Assembly: GCA_965248605.1 (NCBI GenBank)
Contig: CBDFJV010000007.1
Span: forward strand, 1,488,001-1,552,000
Direction of reading: 5' to 3'
Source: CAUZJF01 sp965248605
GTDB taxonomy: Bacteria; Chloroflexota; Dehalococcoidia; Lucifugimonadales; CAUZJF01
Length of the DNA stretch: 64,000 nt
Of the stretch, positions 52,385 through 62,424 are shown in pieces (position 1 is the first letter of the stretch; every line of letters begins with the position of its first letter). The notes under the pieces are model-generated. The model was not told where the DNA came from. It saw nothing but the letters and a program-made list of their open reading frames with translations, and ran no database searches. The position numbers and the translations under genes are program-made.

Positions 52385-54031
52385 CTACAGACCGAAAGCG
52401 TAGCCGTCTCGTCTCGGATCGGCGCCACCTTGAAACACGCCCTGCTCGACGTCGATGGCTATCCCGTGAGCGCCTCCGACGGTCGGCGTCCACGGGTCGA
52501 GGACCTCGACCTCATGGCCGAGTTCGATTAGCGCGCGCCGGCTCTCGACCGGGAAACGCTCCTCCATCCCCACGCGTGCGCCCTCGTAGTACCGGAACCT
52601 CGGGGCGTCGATGGCCTGCTGCACGTTCATCCCGAATTCAAGGAAATTGAGCAGCATCTGCGGCGTGGTCTGGAGGATGCCCCAGCTCCCCGGGGTGCCT
52701 ATGCTGAGGACGAACCTGCCATCGCGGAAGGTTTGAGTCGGCGCCACGACGAAATCGACCCGCTTGCCTGGGCCGATGCGGTTGGGGCTGCCCTCCTCCA
52801 GGTCGAACCAGGCGCACATGTTGTTGAGAAAGATCCCGGTGTCGCTGACGGCCACCGCCGAGCCGAAGGAGCCGCCGAGGGTCTGCGTCACCGTGACAAC
52901 GTTGCCGTCCCGGTCGGCCACCGCGAAGTGGGTCGTCATGCCGCCGTCGAAGGCCGATGCATCCCCGGGCGCCAAAGCGCCTTCCGGCACTTCGAGAGCA
53001 TAGTGCTCGCCTGGAGAGACCGCCGCGTGCTCTCTGTCGACGCGACCCCGCTGGCTGGCCGCATACTCCTTCGAGAGCAGTCTTTGCAGCGGAACCTCGA
53101 CGTGGTCCGGGTCGCCGGCGTACTTGATGCGGTCAGCGACGGCCAGCTTGATCGACTCCATCAGCAGGTGGAGAGCCACGGCGTCCTGGGAGACCAGTTC
53201 GCTGGGGTCGAACCCCTCCATCAGGTTGAGCGTCTCCAGGATCTGGAACCCCGACGAGTTCGGCGGCGGCGCGAAGACCTCGTACCCGCGGTATAAGGTG
53301 CTGATCGGCTCCATCCACTCCGCCTCGTACTCGGCGAGGTCCTCGGCGGTCAGCAGCCCGTTGAGGTCGCGGACGCCAGCGATTATCCTCTCGGCAATCT
53401 CGCCACGGTAGAACGTCTCTGCACCGCCCCGTGCGATTAACCGCAGGGAATCGGCGAGCTGGGGCATAGCAAGCTTTGCTCCCGGCCGAGGAGCGTTGCC
53501 GTTTCCATCTAGAATGATCGCCGACGAGGAGTCGAACTGCCGGAGTCGCTCCTCATTGGCCCTCATAACACGGCTGTTCAAGTACGTGACCGGAAAGCCG
53601 TTCTCTGCGTGGGCGATGGCTGGGGCGAATAGAGCGTCGCGCTCCATAGTGCCGTAGGTCTCGTGGAGCGTCAGCCAGCCGGCCAGGTTGCCCGGCACCA
53701 GCGGTGCGAAGATGCCCGTCCGCTTCGTCTCGTCGGTGTAGCGGTCGGGTTCCGCCGCCTTCGGCGCTCGGCCCGAGAAGTTCAGCGCTCTGACCCTGCC
53801 TTCGCCGGCGACGTGGACGAGTGCAATGCCGATGCCGCCGACGCCGGACATGTAAGACTCGACGACGTTCAACGTCGCGGCGGTCGCTACTGCGGCATCG
53901 AAGGCGTTCCCGCCCAGTGCGAGGATACGCGCGCCGGCCGCCGACGCCATCGGGTGCGCCGAGCTCACCATTCCGTTGACGCCCATCGCCACGGGGCGGC
54001 TCGGAGGCGTATGGTCCTTCCAGGTCGTCAT
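52385..54031 (-). CDS. Gamma-glutamyltransferase family protein, copy 1
   Basis: 548 residues from the ATG at 54031. An Ntn-hydrolase precursor that cleaves itself before a threonine: DGGMTTHFAVADRDGNVVTV, the second Thr of the pair being the expected nucleophile. N-terminal part has ALGGNAFDAAVATAATLNVV; the oxyanion GSFGSAV region and PPPNSSGFQ are present. No signal peptide, whereas many GGTs are periplasmic. It may act on glutathione or other gamma-glutamyl or amide substrates. Followed by the dehydrogenase, preceded 73 bp upstream by a paralogue. Confidence 0.88.
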   Translation of the reverse strand: MTTWKDHTPPSRPVAMGVNGMVSSAHPMASAAGARILALGGNAFDAAVATAATLNVVESYMSGVGGIGIALVHVAGEGRVRALNFSGRAPKAAEPDRYTDETKRTGIFAPLVPGNLAGWLTLHETYGTMERDALFAPAIAHAENGFPVTYLNSRVMRANEERLRQFDSSSAIILDGNGNAPRPGAKLAMPQLADSLRLIARGGAETFYRGEIAERIIAGVRDLNGLLTAEDLAEYEAEWMEPISTLYRGYEVFAPPPNSSGFQILETLNLMEGFDPSELVSQDAVALHLLMESIKLAVADRIKYAGDPDHVEVPLQRLLSKEYAASQRGRVDREHAAVSPGEHYALEVPEGALAPGDASAFDGGMTTHFAVADRDGNVVTVTQTLGGSFGSAVAVSDTGIFLNNMCAWFDLEEGSPNRIGPGKRVDFVVAPTQTFRDGRFVLSIGTPGSWGILQTTPQMLLNFLEFGMNVQQAIDAPRFRYYEGARVGMEERFPVESRRALIELGHEVEVLDPWTPTVGGAHGIAIDVEQGVFQGGADPRRDGYAFGL

Positions 54032-54052
54032 GTCTGCATTCCGTTTTGGGAT

Positions 54053-54076
54053 CCGCTCACAGTGAGCCTGTCGAAC
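54053..54076. repeat. Inverted TTCGACAGGCTCAC-type repeat
   Basis: CGCTCACAGTGAGCCTGTCG is the reverse-oriented form of the repeat at 22736, lying in the 73-bp gap between the two gamma-glutamyltransferase genes. Confidence 0.55.
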
Positions 54077-54104
54077 TGTCGCCCGGCCAATTAATAAAGG
54101 TTTG

Positions 54105-55751
54105 CTACAAGCCGATCGCGTACCCGTCGCGGCGCGTGTCGCAGCCGCTGAGGTAAACTCCGGACTCCTCATCGATCTGGATCGCCTGGGCGCCCGAGAC
54201 GCGCATCGACCACCCTTCGAGCGTGGCCACCTCGTGGCCACGCGCCTCGAGCTCGCGGCGTACCTGAACCGGCAGCCGTTCCTCCACGTGGACCTCGCGT
54301 CCGCCATAGAGCCGGAACTGCGGTGCTTCAATGGCCTGCTGAATGTCCATCCCGAAGTCGAGGAAGTTAACAAGGATCTGAACGGTCCGCTGCAAGATCG
54401 CCCATCCGCCCGGCATCCCGAGGCTCGTCACGAACCGGCCGTCGCGATAGGTCTGGGTCGGGCCCATCGCCGTGGCGATCCTCCTTCCGCCCACGAGTCG
54501 GTTGGGGGCGTCATCCGGGAGGTCGGCGGCATGGGTCATGTTGTTCAGGAAGATTCCAGTGTCCCCAATCGTCACGCCCGAGCCGAAGAAGTGTCCGATG
54601 GTCTGGGTGATGCCGACCACGTTCCCGTCGCGGTCCGCCACCTCGAAATGGGTAGTGTTCCCTCCCCTGACTAGCCGAGGGTCGCCGGCCGAGAGGGCGT
54701 TCGCTGGCCTGTCAGACGTGTACTTTTCGCCGGACACCACCGACGCCGCGGTCATGTCGATACGCTGCTTTTGCGCCGCCGCGTAGTCTGTCGAGAGGAG
54801 GCCGTCTATCGGCGGGTCGACGTAGTCCGGGTCCCCTGCGTAAGCGATACGGTCCGTCGCGCAGAGCTTCGCCGCCTCGATCATCGCATGGACCGTATCG
54901 GCGCTATGGAACGCCAGCTCGTCGGAGTCGAACTGCTCGATGAGCTTGAGGTTCTCCAATGCCTGGAACCCACATGACGCTAGGGGCGGCGCGTAGACCT
55001 GATATCCGCGATAGTCGACGCCGATCGGGTCCCGCCAGACGGCCTGGTACTCGGCCAAGTCGTCTGCCGTCAAGAATCCGTCCATCTCGCGAACGGCAGC
55101 CGCGATTCGACCGGCCAGCTCGCCCGTGTAGAAGGCATCCCGGCCCTCCCGGGCGATGATGCGCAGCGAAGCCGCGAGCTGGGGCCACTGGAGACGCTTT
55201 CCCGGAGGTGGGGCCTTGCCTAAGCCGTCGAGGAAGACCGCCGCGGAACTGGCAAAGGGCCGGAGGCGGTCGGCGAACTCGGCGACGACGGCGCTGTTCT
55301 GGTACGTAATAGGGAAGCCGCTCTCCGCGTAATCGATGGCCGGCTGAAAAAGGCGCTCCAATTCGAATGTACCGTGCTTGCTATGGAGCTCCAGCCAGCC
55401 CGCGACGTTGCCAGGGACTAGGGGGGAGAGGATGCCGAGATCCTTCGTTTCGGCGGTGTAGCGCGAAGGGTCGGCCGCCTTGGGCACAACCCCGAAGAAG
55501 TCCAGCGCGCGAGGGTGAGACTCGCCGGCGAGCCGGACGATCGCGACGCCGGACCCACCGGGACCCGACATATACGGCTCGACGACGCCCAGGGTGGTCG
55601 CCACTGCTATGGCGGCGTCGAAGGCGTTGCCTCCCTCAGCCAGTACGTTCACCCCCGCCATCGAGGCAAGAGGGTTCCCGGCGGAGACCATACCGTCGAC
55701 GCCCATGACGACGGGGCGGCTGGGTGGTGGATAGGCAGAGCTGACTGTCAC
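54105..55751 (-). CDS. Gamma-glutamyltransferase family protein, copy 2
   Basis: 548 residues, exactly as long as copy 1, with the same start (PPSRPVVMGVDGMVSAGNPL) and end (TRRDGYAIGL against PRRDGYAFGL). Nucleophile region RGGNTTHFEVADRDGNVVGI. Loop after it differs (TIGHFFGSGVTIGDTG against TLGGSFGSAVAVSDTG), and IATAMGPTQTYRDGRF against VDFVVAPTQTFRDGRF, so substrate use may have diverged after duplication. No signal peptide. Confidence 0.88.
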   Translation of the reverse strand: MTVSSAYPPPSRPVVMGVDGMVSAGNPLASMAGVNVLAEGGNAFDAAIAVATTLGVVEPYMSGPGGSGVAIVRLAGESHPRALDFFGVVPKAADPSRYTAETKDLGILSPLVPGNVAGWLELHSKHGTFELERLFQPAIDYAESGFPITYQNSAVVAEFADRLRPFASSAAVFLDGLGKAPPPGKRLQWPQLAASLRIIAREGRDAFYTGELAGRIAAAVREMDGFLTADDLAEYQAVWRDPIGVDYRGYQVYAPPLASCGFQALENLKLIEQFDSDELAFHSADTVHAMIEAAKLCATDRIAYAGDPDYVDPPIDGLLSTDYAAAQKQRIDMTAASVVSGEKYTSDRPANALSAGDPRLVRGGNTTHFEVADRDGNVVGITQTIGHFFGSGVTIGDTGIFLNNMTHAADLPDDAPNRLVGGRRIATAMGPTQTYRDGRFVTSLGMPGGWAILQRTVQILVNFLDFGMDIQQAIEAPQFRLYGGREVHVEERLPVQVRRELEARGHEVATLEGWSMRVSGAQAIQIDEESGVYLSGCDTRRDGYAIGL

Positions 55752-55900
55752 GAGTGCATCGTTCGTCGCGTTTCGTCGTAAGGGTATCTAAGGCGAGTAC
55801 AAGCTAGAGGCTCGACGGGCGGCTGTCAAGCGAGCGGAATCCGTGGGTGTTGTCAGAGGCGGTAGGTGTTTGAAGGTTCTCCACATCTTGGCGGGGGCAT

Positions 55901-55922
55901 GTAGGAGCGCATTGCATGCGCC
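55901..55922. repeat. Short palindromic repeat GTAGGAGCGCATTGCATGCG
   Basis: The GCGCAT-TGC-ATGCGC hairpin after GTAGGAG is a diverged member of the GTAGGGG family, 40 bp upstream of the rRNA promoter. Confidence 0.45.
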
Positions 55923-55962
55923 TGTCCCTTCGCTCGCGCTTTTCGATACGTACGGATGTTCC

Positions 55963-55991
55963 TTGACAGGGCCTTTTCTCCCAGGTAATAT
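55963..55991 (+). promoter_or_regulatory. rRNA promoter
   Basis: Consensus -35 TTGACA (55963-55968), exactly 17 bp, then -10 TAATAT (55986-55991). Transcription should begin near 55998, about 40 bp before the 16S gene. It is the best sigma-70-type promoter in the window. Confidence 0.88.
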
Positions 55992-56010
55992 GTATGTCTC
56001 GGTCGCACCT

Positions 56011-56036
56011 TAACAACTGGATAGTGGAAGGAAACA
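56011..56036 (+). other. 5' arm of the 16S processing stem
   Basis: ctggatagtggaaggaaaca (56017-56036) is perfectly complementary to 57752-57771; with two mismatches the pairing extends to 26 bp (56011-56036 with 57752-57777). Such stems bracket 16S precursors and are cut by RNase III. Confidence 0.88.
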
Positions 56037-57783
<1,747 letters not shown>

Positions 57784-57827
57784 AAGGGGCCAGTCCGCAC
57801 AATGCAGACCGGCCCTTTCGTTTTCTT
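57784..57827 (+). terminator. Terminator-like hairpin between 16S and tRNA-Ala
   Basis: AAGGGGCCAGTC pairs with GACCGGCCCTTT (one mismatch, one G-U) around an 11-nt loop, followed by TTTCGTTTTCTTTC. It begins 6 bp after the processing stem and ends 24 bp before tRNA-Ala. If it works, 16S is a stand-alone unit and the tRNA is separate or read by partial readthrough. Confidence 0.6.
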
Positions 57828-59504
57828 TCACTTCTCGGCCAGACCGTCCGTGGGGCTGTAGCTCAGCTGGGAGAGCGCCTCCCTTGCACGGAGGAAGTCG
57901 GGGGTTCGAGTCCCCCCAGCTCCACCATTTTGTACGGTAGACAGTACCGAGCCGTTCAGGGCCACCTTTTCGGCGACTCCTCCGGGTATGGAGCTATCGT
58001 CGGGCATGGGAACGGTGTAGCGCATAAGGGCGTTGCCTGGCATGACCACGATCTCCTTGACGAAGCTCTCGATGAAGGCCCTGCGCTCGGTCAACTCGCT
58101 CTCGTTCAGGAACTCGCTCATGTCCTGGGCGTAGGCCGTGATGGTCTGCACGTCGTCCAGGACCTCCCTGCGCTGGGAGAGGATTGCTCTCGCTTCCTGA
58201 GCCGAAGACTCAAGGCGGCCCTGCCGCTCCCGGTGGTCGCGGATGCGCGGGGTAACGTCGGCCATATCGAGCTCGGTGGTCTCGACGAGGTTGTAGAGCC
58301 GGTCCAACCTGCGCCTTACGTCGGCAAGCTCCGAGTCGATGGTCTCAAGCCTCTTGCGCTGCTCGCTGGCCACGCCATCCATCTCCTCGTCCACCACCTT
58401 CACCAGGGCGCGGATGCTGCTCTCGGTGAGGATGTTGGAGCGAATCTTCCCCACGACCAACTCCTCGAAGTTCCGGGCGTTGAGCCTGGGGGAATCGCAG
58501 GCGCCGCTGCCGCGCTTCATGATCGACTGGCAGACGTAGTAGGAGAACTGGCCGCTCTTGGAGTCCTGGCCTGAGAGCGCCCTGTTGCAGGTCTTGCACT
58601 TGACCAGTCCGCTGAGCAGGTAGGAGCTTCCCACCCTTCGGGGGTGGCTGACCTTGGGTGCGCGGGAGCGCATCAGCTTGTTGACGCGGCGGAACTGGGC
58701 CTTGGAGATGATGCCTGGGAACGCTTTGTCTACGCGCACCGGCTCGGCATTGTCCTTTGCTTCCGCGCCCCAGACCAGAGCGCCAGTGTAGACCTCGTTC
58801 TTGAGGACGGCGTGGACGCTGGTCTTGCCCCAGAGCTTTCCTGCGGGGCTGGCGATGCCCTCGTCGTTGAGGGTGCGAGTGATGTCAGTCATCCCCCTGC
58901 CTGCTTCGGCCATATCGAAGATGCGCTTGAGGATAGGTGAGGTTGTCGGGTCGGGCTCCAGGGTGGGGCGCTTCTTGGGACCGTCCTGCACCATGACCCG
59001 GTTGTAGCCGTAGGGCGTCCTGCTGGCGACCCAGAAGCCTCTGGAGGCCGCCTCCCGCATACCCCGGAGAACTTCCTGGGCAAGATTCTCACTGTAGAAC
59101 TCGTCAACGGACTCGATGATGCCTTCCAGTAGTCTGCCGGTGGAGGTGTCCTCAGCCTGCTCGGTGATGGAGACGACGCGGATTCCCTTGCGCCGGAGCA
59201 TCGACTTGAAAGCGACGGCGTGCTCGCGCTTTCTGGTGAACCTGGAGAATTTCCAGACCAGAATCTCATGGAAAGGCGACTCGGGTCTGCTGGCCTCGTC
59301 GATCATCTTGCGGAACTCCGGCCTGTCCGCGACGCGTCCGCTCTGGGCCTCATCCACGTACTCGCGGGCGATAAGGTAGCCGTTCTTGTCGGCGTAGTCC
59401 CGAAGCGCCCGAAGCTGTGCGGCAACGGACAGGTCCACGTCCTGCCGGTCGCTGGAGACCCTGGCGTAGAGGGCAGCCGGTGTGGGGTCTTGTCGCTCAC
59501 TCAT
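57828..59504 (-). CDS. Large serine recombinase (site-specific integrase) ending inside tRNA-Ala
   Basis: 558 residues from the ATG at 59504. N-terminal resolvase domain with the nucleophile in ALYARVSSDRQDVDLS, then SRFTRKREHA and the E-helix. A recombinase domain (TPYGYNRVMV to VYTGALVWG), a zinc ribbon (LVKCKTCNRALSGQ, later CDSP), a coiled coil (about 420-490) and tail follow. After VALNGSVLSTVQ the frame runs antisense through the whole tRNA-Ala gene (GGAGGTRTPDFLRAREALSQ) to a stop at 57828. The natural end was presumably supplied by attP before integration at the tRNA 3' end. Its start overlaps the ribbon-helix-helix gene by 8 nt. Confidence 0.92.
   Translation of the reverse strand: MSERQDPTPAALYARVSSDRQDVDLSVAAQLRALRDYADKNGYLIAREYVDEAQSGRVADRPEFRKMIDEASRPESPFHEILVWKFSRFTRKREHAVAFKSMLRRKGIRVVSITEQAEDTSTGRLLEGIIESVDEFYSENLAQEVLRGMREAASRGFWVASRTPYGYNRVMVQDGPKKRPTLEPDPTTSPILKRIFDMAEAGRGMTDITRTLNDEGIASPAGKLWGKTSVHAVLKNEVYTGALVWGAEAKDNAEPVRVDKAFPGIISKAQFRRVNKLMRSRAPKVSHPRRVGSSYLLSGLVKCKTCNRALSGQDSKSGQFSYYVCQSIMKRGSGACDSPRLNARNFEELVVGKIRSNILTESSIRALVKVVDEEMDGVASEQRKRLETIDSELADVRRRLDRLYNLVETTELDMADVTPRIRDHRERQGRLESSAQEARAILSQRREVLDDVQTITAYAQDMSEFLNESELTERRAFIESFVKEIVVMPGNALMRYTVPMPDDSSIPGGVAEKVALNGSVLSTVQNGGAGGTRTPDFLRAREALSQLSYSPTDGLAEK
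57852..57927 (+). tRNA. tRNA-Ala(UGC), likely attachment site
   Basis: 76 nt. GGGGCTG pairs with CAGCTCC, D arm GCTCAGCTGGGAGAGC, anticodon stem CCTCC/GGAGG with loop CTTGCAC (anticodon TGC), T arm GGGGGTTCGAGTCCCCC, and an encoded CCA end. The element's integrase gene begins immediately downstream and overlaps it antisense, marking the tRNA 3' half as the probable integration site; the tRNA is left intact. Confidence 0.96.
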
Positions 59505-59769
59505 CTGTGCGTCCTCCTTGTGCTTCTGCTTGTTTGGCCCTGAGCTCCTCCACCAGGCGCTCCACGTCTTCGGGGGCGATGCCCTGCTCTCGGGCGCGGC
59601 GCTGTCCGTAACGCACGAGGCTTCTCCACTCGCGGTCATCCATGTAGAGGCGAAGGGCCTCCCGGATGAGCGAACTCATGGTGCGGTCCTCCTCGGCCAT
59701 CACCTGTTTGACCTGCTCGGTCATCTCCGGGGGCAGGGAGAAGGTGATGACCTTAGTCGTCCTGGGCAT
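59497..59769 (-). CDS. Ribbon-helix-helix (CopG-type) regulator
   Basis: 90 residues. RHH core TKVITFSLPPEMTEQVKQVM, then DRTMSSLIREALRLYMDD, followed by a helical tail (EDVERLVEELRAKQAEAQGG). These small dimers bind operators and usually repress their own operon. The stop overlaps the recombinase start by 8 nt (ATGAGTGA), so the two are translationally coupled. It could alternatively be an antitoxin, but no toxin partner is present. Confidence 0.85.
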   Translation of the reverse strand: MPRTTKVITFSLPPEMTEQVKQVMAEEDRTMSSLIREALRLYMDDREWRSLVRYGQRRAREQGIAPEDVERLVEELRAKQAEAQGGRTDE

Positions 59770-59789
59770 CTCTCTTTTTACCTCTTATG

Positions 59790-59840
59790 GTAATACTGGG
59801 TCATACCCTTATCATGGACGAACCGGCCTACCCCTGTCAA
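59790..59840 (-). promoter_or_regulatory. Promoter and possible operator of the RHH-recombinase operon
   Basis: On the minus strand, -35 TTGACA (59840-59835), 18 bp, -10 CATGAT (59816-59811). Just downstream, GGTATGACCCAGTATTACC (59790-59808) has GGTA/TACC half sites 11 bp apart, a candidate operator for the RHH protein. Confidence 0.5.
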
Positions 59841-60012
59841 GGGGCGCGCCCCCTGTAACGAGCACTTGAATTGGAGTAAAATGGCATGATATACGTTGGC
59901 GACGGAGGGGTGTCAAGGGCGGTGTGAAAACGTACCAGCGGGGCGGAGCAAAACTGTACCACTGAACGCCGTAGAATGGGCATCAAGGTTCGTGGGGCGT
60001 TGGAGATCAGGC

Positions 60013-60780
60013 TCAGTCAGATAGCTGGCGGCCAGAAGTCTTCTTGCTGTGCTTGAGTCGGTAGCTGTCCCCGTTCATCTCCAGGATGTCGACATGGTGG
60101 GTGAGGCGGTCGAGGAGAGCTCCGGTCAGCCGTTCAGAGCCGAACACCTCGGTCCACTCGACGAAGGGCAGGTTGGAGGTCACCAGGACCGATCCACGCT
60201 CGTAACGCTGGCTGAACACCTCGAAGAGGAGCTCGGCGCCAGTCTTGGACAAGGGCACGAAGCCCAGTTCGTCGATGATCAGAAGCTTGAGTCGTGCGAG
60301 CCTTCTCTGCAGGTTGAGCAGACGCCGTTCGTCCCTGGCCTCGATCAGCTCGTGAACCAGAGCAGCGGCGGTGGTGAAGCCCACGGACAGTCCCCTCTGA
60401 CACGCAGCCAGACCGAGACCGAGGGCGATATGGGTCTTGCCGGTGCCACTGTTGCCGAGAGCGATGACGTTGTGGGGGCGCTCGATGTACTCGCATCGTG
60501 CCAGCTCCAGAACCAGAGCCTTGTTCAGGGACGGCATAGACAGGAAGTCGAAGGTGTCGAGGCTCTTGGTCGTCGGGAAGCGGGCTGCTTTGATCCGACG
60601 TTCCACCATGCGATGGTGACGGTCGATCAGCTCCAACTCCGATAGTCGCAGCAGGTAGTCCGGATGGTCAGCTCCCTCACTGGCACACTGGGATGCCAGC
60701 TTGTCGTACTCCCTCAGGAACGTGGGGAGCTTGAGTTGCTTGAGGTTGTGTTCGAGCAACATCGTGGACTTGTTGGTCAT
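60013..60780 (-). CDS. istB: IS21-family helper ATPase IstB
   Basis: 255 residues. AAA+ ATPase with Walker A GNSGTGKTHIALGLG (about residue 110), Walker B LLIIDELGFV and sensor motifs (SVLVTSNLPFVEWTEVFG, LLDRLTHHVDIL). IstB stimulates the transposase and aids target choice. The start overlaps the end of istA by 4 nt (ATGA). Confidence 0.95.
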   Translation of the reverse strand: MTNKSTMLLEHNLKQLKLPTFLREYDKLASQCASEGADHPDYLLRLSELELIDRHHRMVERRIKAARFPTTKSLDTFDFLSMPSLNKALVLELARCEYIERPHNVIALGNSGTGKTHIALGLGLAACQRGLSVGFTTAAALVHELIEARDERRLLNLQRRLARLKLLIIDELGFVPLSKTGAELLFEVFSQRYERGSVLVTSNLPFVEWTEVFGSERLTGALLDRLTHHVDILEMNGDSYRLKHSKKTSGRQLSD

Positions 60781-62291
60781 GACCGGCTCCCCGCCAGGAG
60801 AGCCATGTAGTCCCTGGTCGAGGTTGTTGCAACGTTGGTCCTGGGCAGATACGGGTACAACTCCATGTCGAGTCTAGGCGGTCGACCCTCGATCCTGCAC
60901 AGCACCAGGTGCTTGACAGCATCGAAGCTCACAGCCCCGAGTCGAATGGCGTCTCGTACGGCGTCGTGGACTTCTTCCGGCTGGAAGTTCTCCATCAGTC
61001 TGAGCACCTGCACGAACTCCCTCTTTCCTCGCTTGCCCATCCGAGACTCCAGCAGCCGCCGCAACACTCCGAACTCCTCGGGCAACTCCCATCCAACCAG
61101 CGGCGCCGCCTGATCCAATGCCCTCGTCTTCTTCTCAAGGAGCGGCAGGTAATGGAGAGGGTCGAAGACGAAGTCGTCTCGATCGTAGGACCGCCGATGG
61201 CGGGCGATGACTTCAGCGCCACAGCTGATCACAACCTCATGTACATATCCGCGGACCACAACGTCCCGATGACCGTAGGCCACCGGGACCGAATAGTCAT
61301 TGGTCCGGTATCTGACCAGGGACAGAGAACTGACCCTCGTCGCGTGCTTGTCGCTGGCGTCGTACGGTACGGCCGGCAGAGGCAGCAACTTCTCCAGGTC
61401 CCGCTCCAGCCGTTCTCCTATCGTCTCGTTGTGGCCGCGGAGTCGATCTTCGAACCGTCTGAGGCAGTGTTGCTCCAGATGAGCATTGAGGGCATCGAAG
61501 CTCTCGAACGATGGAATGGGCACCAGGAAGTTCCGGCGGACATAGCCGACCAGACCTTCTACTTTGCCCTTATCGTTCCCTTTGCCTGGACGGCCGAACC
61601 GGTCCTCGAACAGGTAGTGGGACTGAAGCTCGGAGAACACCCTGGTCCGCTGCCGGCGACCATCTCCCAGAATTCTGGCTACCGCGAGCGTGGTGTTGTC
61701 GTAGAGGATGCTCTGAGGCACTCCGCCCAGGAACGCGAAGGCGGAGACGTGTCCGTCGCAGAATGACTCCGTCGTCTCGGCGGGATACGCCTTCACATAG
61801 CACCCGTCGCTGTGAGGGAGGTCCAGGGCGAAGTAGTGGGCTTTGCGTTCCACTCCGCCGATGATCACTCGAGCTTCGCCGTAGTCGCACTGGGCATGTC
61901 CCGGGGAATGGGACAGTGGTACGAACATCTCGCGGGTATGACGACGGCGTTCTCGAACGTAGTCTTTGACTATCGTGTACTTGCCGGGGAAGCCGTGTTC
62001 GTCTCTGAGCCGTTCGTAGATACGCTTGGCGGTGTGACGCTGCTTCTTCGGTGAGCTCAGATCCTGCTCCAGGATCTGGTCCATCACACCCTTATATGGA
62101 TCGAGCTTCGGTCTGCGAGCCGGTCGTTGCCGTCGATACCCTGGGGGCACGGAGTACTCGAGCATCTTGCGCACCGTGTCCCGGTGTAGCCCGAACACTC
62201 GGGCCGCCTCTCGGACGCTCATCCCTTCGACGAAACAAGCCCTGCGAACTCGCAGGTACATCTCCACCTTGTACATCCAATCCACCTTCAA
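60777..62291 (-). CDS. istA: IS21-family transposase IstA
   Basis: 504 residues. N-terminal helix-turn-helix (SVREAARVFGLHRDTVRKML), then a DDE retroviral-integrase-like core: Asp in HAQCDYGEARV, Asp in PQSILYDNTTLAV, Glu in GNDKGKVEGLVGYVRRNF. The C-terminal beta domain (YSVPVAYGHRDVVVRGYV) is complete. Intact. Confidence 0.95.
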   Translation of the reverse strand: MKVDWMYKVEMYLRVRRACFVEGMSVREAARVFGLHRDTVRKMLEYSVPPGYRRQRPARRPKLDPYKGVMDQILEQDLSSPKKQRHTAKRIYERLRDEHGFPGKYTIVKDYVRERRRHTREMFVPLSHSPGHAQCDYGEARVIIGGVERKAHYFALDLPHSDGCYVKAYPAETTESFCDGHVSAFAFLGGVPQSILYDNTTLAVARILGDGRRQRTRVFSELQSHYLFEDRFGRPGKGNDKGKVEGLVGYVRRNFLVPIPSFESFDALNAHLEQHCLRRFEDRLRGHNETIGERLERDLEKLLPLPAVPYDASDKHATRVSSLSLVRYRTNDYSVPVAYGHRDVVVRGYVHEVVISCGAEVIARHRRSYDRDDFVFDPLHYLPLLEKKTRALDQAAPLVGWELPEEFGVLRRLLESRMGKRGKREFVQVLRLMENFQPEEVHDAVRDAIRLGAVSFDAVKHLVLCRIEGRPPRLDMELYPYLPRTNVATTSTRDYMALLAGSRS

Positions 62292-62424
62292 TCAGGTTCG
62301 GTCGTTCCTGATTGAAGGCGACAGGCGGTACAGTTTTCAAGCGCCACATCTCAGCGCTCGACCGCCCAGGTGGTACATTATCTCTCCGCCCTTCACAAGC
62401 CCCGACGCCGGAGTACCTCTCGAG

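Larger units (their letters stand above)
59911..62397 (-). mobile_element. IS21-family insertion sequence
   Basis: About 2487 bp with TGT...ACA ends: left TGTCAAGGGCGG, right (reverse complement) TGTGAAGGGCGG. Similar internal repeats (AAAACTGTACC) lie near both ends, as in IS21 elements with multiple terminal repeats. It encodes istA and istB on the minus strand. Flanks gagggg and agcccc do not show a target duplication. It lies between the recombinase unit and the plus-strand operon, probably near the 5' end of the latter's first gene. Confidence 0.88.

Noticed and set aside
57784..57850. tRNA-Ile in the 16S downstream spacer
   Set aside because: The sequence folds into a terminator-like hairpin and has no tRNA arms; only tRNA-Ala follows.
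59900..62405. Target-site duplication of the IS21 element
   Set aside because: Flanks gagggg and agcccc do not match as direct repeats at any of the usual 4-8 bp lengths.
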